Source: Candidatus Nomurabacteria bacterium RIFOXYD2_FULL_35_12
GTDB lineage: Bacteria; Patescibacteriota; Minisyncoccia; Phycocordibacterales; UBA9973
DNA: 7,116 bases
NCBI GenBank assembly: GCA_001786365.1
Contig: MFWK01000020.1
Span: 228-7,343 of the forward strand
Direction of reading: 5' to 3'
Shown here: positions 5,843-7,116 of the stretch, in pieces
Position numbering within the stretch: position 1 is the first letter of the stretch
Layout: every line of letters starts with the position of its first letter
Translations under genes and position numbers: made by a program
The notes under the pieces: model-generated
Told to the model about the DNA's origin: nothing
Databases searched by the model: none
What the model saw: the letters and a program-made list of their open reading frames with translations, nothing else

Positions 5843-5897
5843 CATGGTATGGATCCCGTTAGAGATCACTCAGTTTATAAATCAAATAATATGTTAA
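5832..5897 (+). CDS. Possible 21-codon ORF with strong ribosome site
   Basis: An ATG lies six bases after AAAGGAG, the strongest ribosome-site arrangement on the plus strand here. It overlaps the dnaB stop codon by frame, as a translationally coupled downstream gene would. The frame begins MNFNMVWIPLEI and stops after 21 codons, having entered the inverted-repeat element at its eighth codon. It is more likely a stranded start left by insertion of the element than a functional gene, but a short peptide cannot be excluded. Confidence 0.25.
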   Translation: MNFNMVWIPLEITQFINQIIC

Positions 5898-5900
5898 TAT
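5892..5900 (+). promoter_or_regulatory. Candidate -10 promoter of recR inside the repeat element
   Basis: The sequence TGTTAATAT is identical to the candidate trpS promoter. It would give a leader of about 66 bases for recR, including the hairpin at 5942-5959. The centre of the element is so AT-rich that other -10-like hexamers exist, and no -35 stands out. Confidence 0.3.
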
Positions 5901-5941
5901 AAATCTATGTTAAGATGTTTTATTAAAAGTAATATAACTAC

Positions 5942-5959
5942 GGAAATCTAAAGATTTCC
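5942..5959 (+). other. Perfect 8-bp hairpin before recR
   Basis: GGAAATCT and AGATTTCC pair perfectly around two A residues (or as 7 bp with a TAAA loop). It ends 13 bases before the recR ATG. No U-run follows, so it is not a terminator. It could limit ribosome access to recR or be the inner part of the surrounding repeat element. Confidence 0.55.
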
Positions 5960-5972
5960 TATCTCTAACGGG

Positions 5973-6626
5973 ATGGACATTATAGATAAATTATCAGAAA
6001 TTTTTAAAGAATTCCCCGGCATCGGAGAAAGACAAGCAAAACGCTTTGTATATTTTTTAATGTCTAGAAACCCTACTTATAGCGAAAACCTATCCAAAAT
6101 GATTTTAGATTTAAAAAAAGAAGTAAGCCAATGTAAAGAATGTTTTAGATTTTTCATTTTGAATAATAAAAAAGGAAAACTTTGCGATATTTGCGCAAAT
6201 GTAAATATAGATTCTTCCACTTTAATGATTATTGAAAAAGATTCAGATTTAGAAAGTATAAAGAAAAGCCGAGTTTATCACGGAAAATATTTTATCTTGG
6301 GCGGACTCGTGCCAATCGTTGAAAAAACAACTAAAAGTAGAATCAGAATTGAAGAATTGAAGAAAAAAATTACAGAAAGTGAGGCAAGAGAAAGTGAGGC
6401 AAGACCTAACATGTTAGGTCTTGCCTCACTTAAAGAAATAATCTTAGCTTTTTCTTTAAGTCCTCAAGGCGACCATACTGATTCTTATGTCCGAGAACAG
6501 CTCAAAGATATATCTGAAAAACGAAATATCAAAATCTCTTCACTCGGTAAAGGTCTCTCCACCGGCACCGAGCTGGAATATTCCGACAACGACACTCTCA
6601 AAAACGCACTAAAAAACAGGCAATAA
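5973..6626 (+). CDS. recR: Recombination mediator RecR with palindromic in-frame insertion
   Basis: RecR acts with RecF/RecO to load RecA on SSB-coated gaps. A helix-hairpin-helix is at 11-30 (EFPGIGERQAKRFVYFL). The zinc finger uses C54, C57, C71 and C74. The Toprim domain starts at LMIIEKDSDLESI (84-96, E88), with SLSPQGDHTDSYV at 161-173 and the C-terminal GKGLSTGTELEYSDNDTLKN motif at 192-211. At 217 residues it is about 18 longer than typical. The excess is TESEARESEARPNMLGLAS, inserted between helix RIEELKKKI and strand LKEIILAF, where E. coli RecR goes from RLEQRLAEE straight to KITEVILAT. The frame stays open, so function is probably kept. The ATG at 5973 is the only plausible start: an in-frame TAA is at 5949-5951. 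No Shine-Dalgarno is evident; the start follows GGG of the repeat element. Confidence 0.95.
   Translation: MDIIDKLSEIFKEFPGIGERQAKRFVYFLMSRNPTYSENLSKMILDLKKEVSQCKECFRFFILNNKKGKLCDICANVNIDSSTLMIIEKDSDLESIKKSRVYHGKYFILGGLVPIVEKTTKSRIRIEELKKKITESEARESEARPNMLGLASLKEIILAFSLSPQGDHTDSYVREQLKDISEKRNIKISSLGKGLSTGTELEYSDNDTLKNALKNRQ
6374..6431. repeat. Protein-coding palindromic element inside recR
   Basis: A 15-base unit, AGAAAGTGAGGCAAG, is present twice in direct tandem (6374-6388 and 6389-6403). The second copy runs into a perfect 40-base palindrome (6392-6431, centred on the A/T of an ATG at 6411). The period is five codons, so the frame is kept and the protein gains ESEAR twice followed by PNMLGLAS. 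The arrangement resembles palindromic elements known inside Rickettsia genes; relation to those is not implied. Confidence 0.9.
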
Positions 6627-6713
6627 AAAAAACTAAAATAAACTAGACCTTAATACTTAAATCTTGCAATAGCTAGATTAAAATGAAACATATTTTCTAC
6701 AAAAATACATTTT

Positions 6714-6980
6714 TTAATCCAAAGATGTATTTGCACGATAACTATTATATATAGTTTCAAAATTATCATGGGGGCCACAAGTTAAAAGAAAAGTTTCAAC
6801 TCCTCCACGAAGATTTATTCTTTTAATTATTCTTCCATTAACTACCCCGCCTTTCTCAAGCTGAGTATTAATCATTTTTCTAATAAACTCACTAATTTTT
6901 AGTTCTAGTGTTTCACCATATTCAACTATAAGTTCTACTTCTCCTAAATTTTCCTTACTAGATCCAATTCCTTCTTTCAT
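6714..6980 (-). CDS. Hypothetical protein, 88 residues
   Basis: Not recognised. The ORF begins MKEGIGSSKENLGEVELIVE and has alternating hydrophobic segments that suggest a small alpha/beta fold: a strand ELIVEYG, a helix LKISEFIRKMINTQLEKG, then a strand-like GRIIKRINLRGGVETFLLTCGP. It has no signal peptide, membrane span, zinc motif or catalytic signature that I can name. The start has no Shine-Dalgarno sequence, but an in-frame TAA lies two codons upstream of the ATG. It converges with recR, and the 87 bases between them are AT-rich without a clear terminator. Length and composition make it more likely real than chance, but this is uncertain. Confidence 0.55.
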   Translation of the reverse strand: MKEGIGSSKENLGEVELIVEYGETLELKISEFIRKMINTQLEKGGVVNGRIIKRINLRGGVETFLLTCGPHDNFETIYNSYRANTSLD

Positions 6981-7048
6981 GGTTTTTTAAAATTAATTAT
7001 TAAAAAAAACAAATAATTATTTTATGTTAGTGATTTTTACTTTGAAAA

Positions 7049-7116
7049 ATGGCTGACGATGACCGTTCCTTCGAAGATAACGAGACTTTTGTTTATATTT
7101 TACAACGAGGATTTTT
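7049..7116 (+). CDS. Possible N-terminus of a gene cut by the window end
   Basis: An ATG at 7049 opens a frame that stays open for 22 codons to the window edge. It begins MADDDRSFEDNETFVYILQR, an acidic start followed by a hydrophobic stretch. It is divergent from the 88-residue ORF across a 68-base AT-rich spacer. There is no good Shine-Dalgarno sequence, and the fragment is too short to identify. Base composition rises in GC here, as expected on entering a coding region. Confidence 0.35.
   Translation, partial: MADDDRSFEDNETFVYILQRGF

Larger units (their letters stand above)
5853..5974. repeat. Inverted-repeat element between dnaB and recR (copy 2)
   Basis: Perfect 14-base inverted arms, ATCCCGTTAGAGAT at 5853-5866 and its complement ATCTCTAACGGGAT at 5961-5974, bound an AT-rich 94-base centre with no protein of its own. 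The right arm includes the AT of the recR start codon. Taking the element as CCCG to CGGG (5855-5972), its flanks are ATGGAT on the left and ATGGAC on the right, matching at 5 of 6 bases. It resembles a MITE-like or palindromic intergenic element related to the one before aspS. Mobility is inferred from structure only. Confidence 0.75.

Noticed and set aside
5855..5972. The dnaB-recR element as a transcription terminator
   Set aside because: The arms are 94 bases apart and are not followed by a T-run; the ATG of recR follows at once.

Overview
The window looks like compact, AT-rich chromosomal DNA from a reduced bacterium, most likely of the Candidate Phyla Radiation (Patescibacteria, Parcubacteria-like). 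The reasons are short or overlapping gene borders, core genes in unusual neighbourhoods, an aspartyl-tRNA synthetase of only 470 residues that lacks most of the bacterial insertion domain, and palindromic repeats at or inside housekeeping genes. The phylum assignment is inference; the gene calls are not.

Layout: the left edge holds the 3' end of a riboflavin kinase gene on the plus strand. A minus-strand block then runs from 4358 down to 218: trpS, a TrpR/YerC-family regulator 16 bases behind it, a 225-base spacer with a promoter and operator-like palindrome, a small tryptophan-rich ORF, two tiny ORFs, a strong intrinsic terminator, aspS, and a short-chain dehydrogenase gene overlapping the end of aspS. 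Divergent from trpS, on the plus strand, are the replicative helicase gene dnaB and then recR. The right edge has an unrecognised 88-residue minus-strand ORF and a possible plus-strand gene cut by the window end.

Three things stand out. First, the TrpR-like protein keeps most tryptophan-contact residues of E. coli TrpR. About 70 bases beyond its stop codon is a perfect GTACTAGTAC palindrome, the Trp-repressor half-site pattern, abutting an extended -10 promoter that reads into the Trp-rich small ORF and ends at the terminator. This looks like a small self-contained tryptophan-responsive unit. Second, recR carries an in-frame insertion built from a 15-base tandem duplication and a perfect 40-base palindrome, adding about 18 residues at an apparent loop of the Toprim domain, as Rickettsia palindromic elements do in proteins. 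Third, the start codons of aspS and recR each directly follow the GGG end of a related inverted-repeat element with CCCGTTAGA-type arms. The recR copy is flanked by ATGGAT/ATGGAC, which may be a target duplication that recreated the recR start.

Functionally the genes cover translation (aspS, trpS), replication and repair (dnaB, recR), flavin cofactor synthesis, a general oxidoreductase and one transcription factor. No tRNA, rRNA, CRISPR array, transposase or phage gene was seen.
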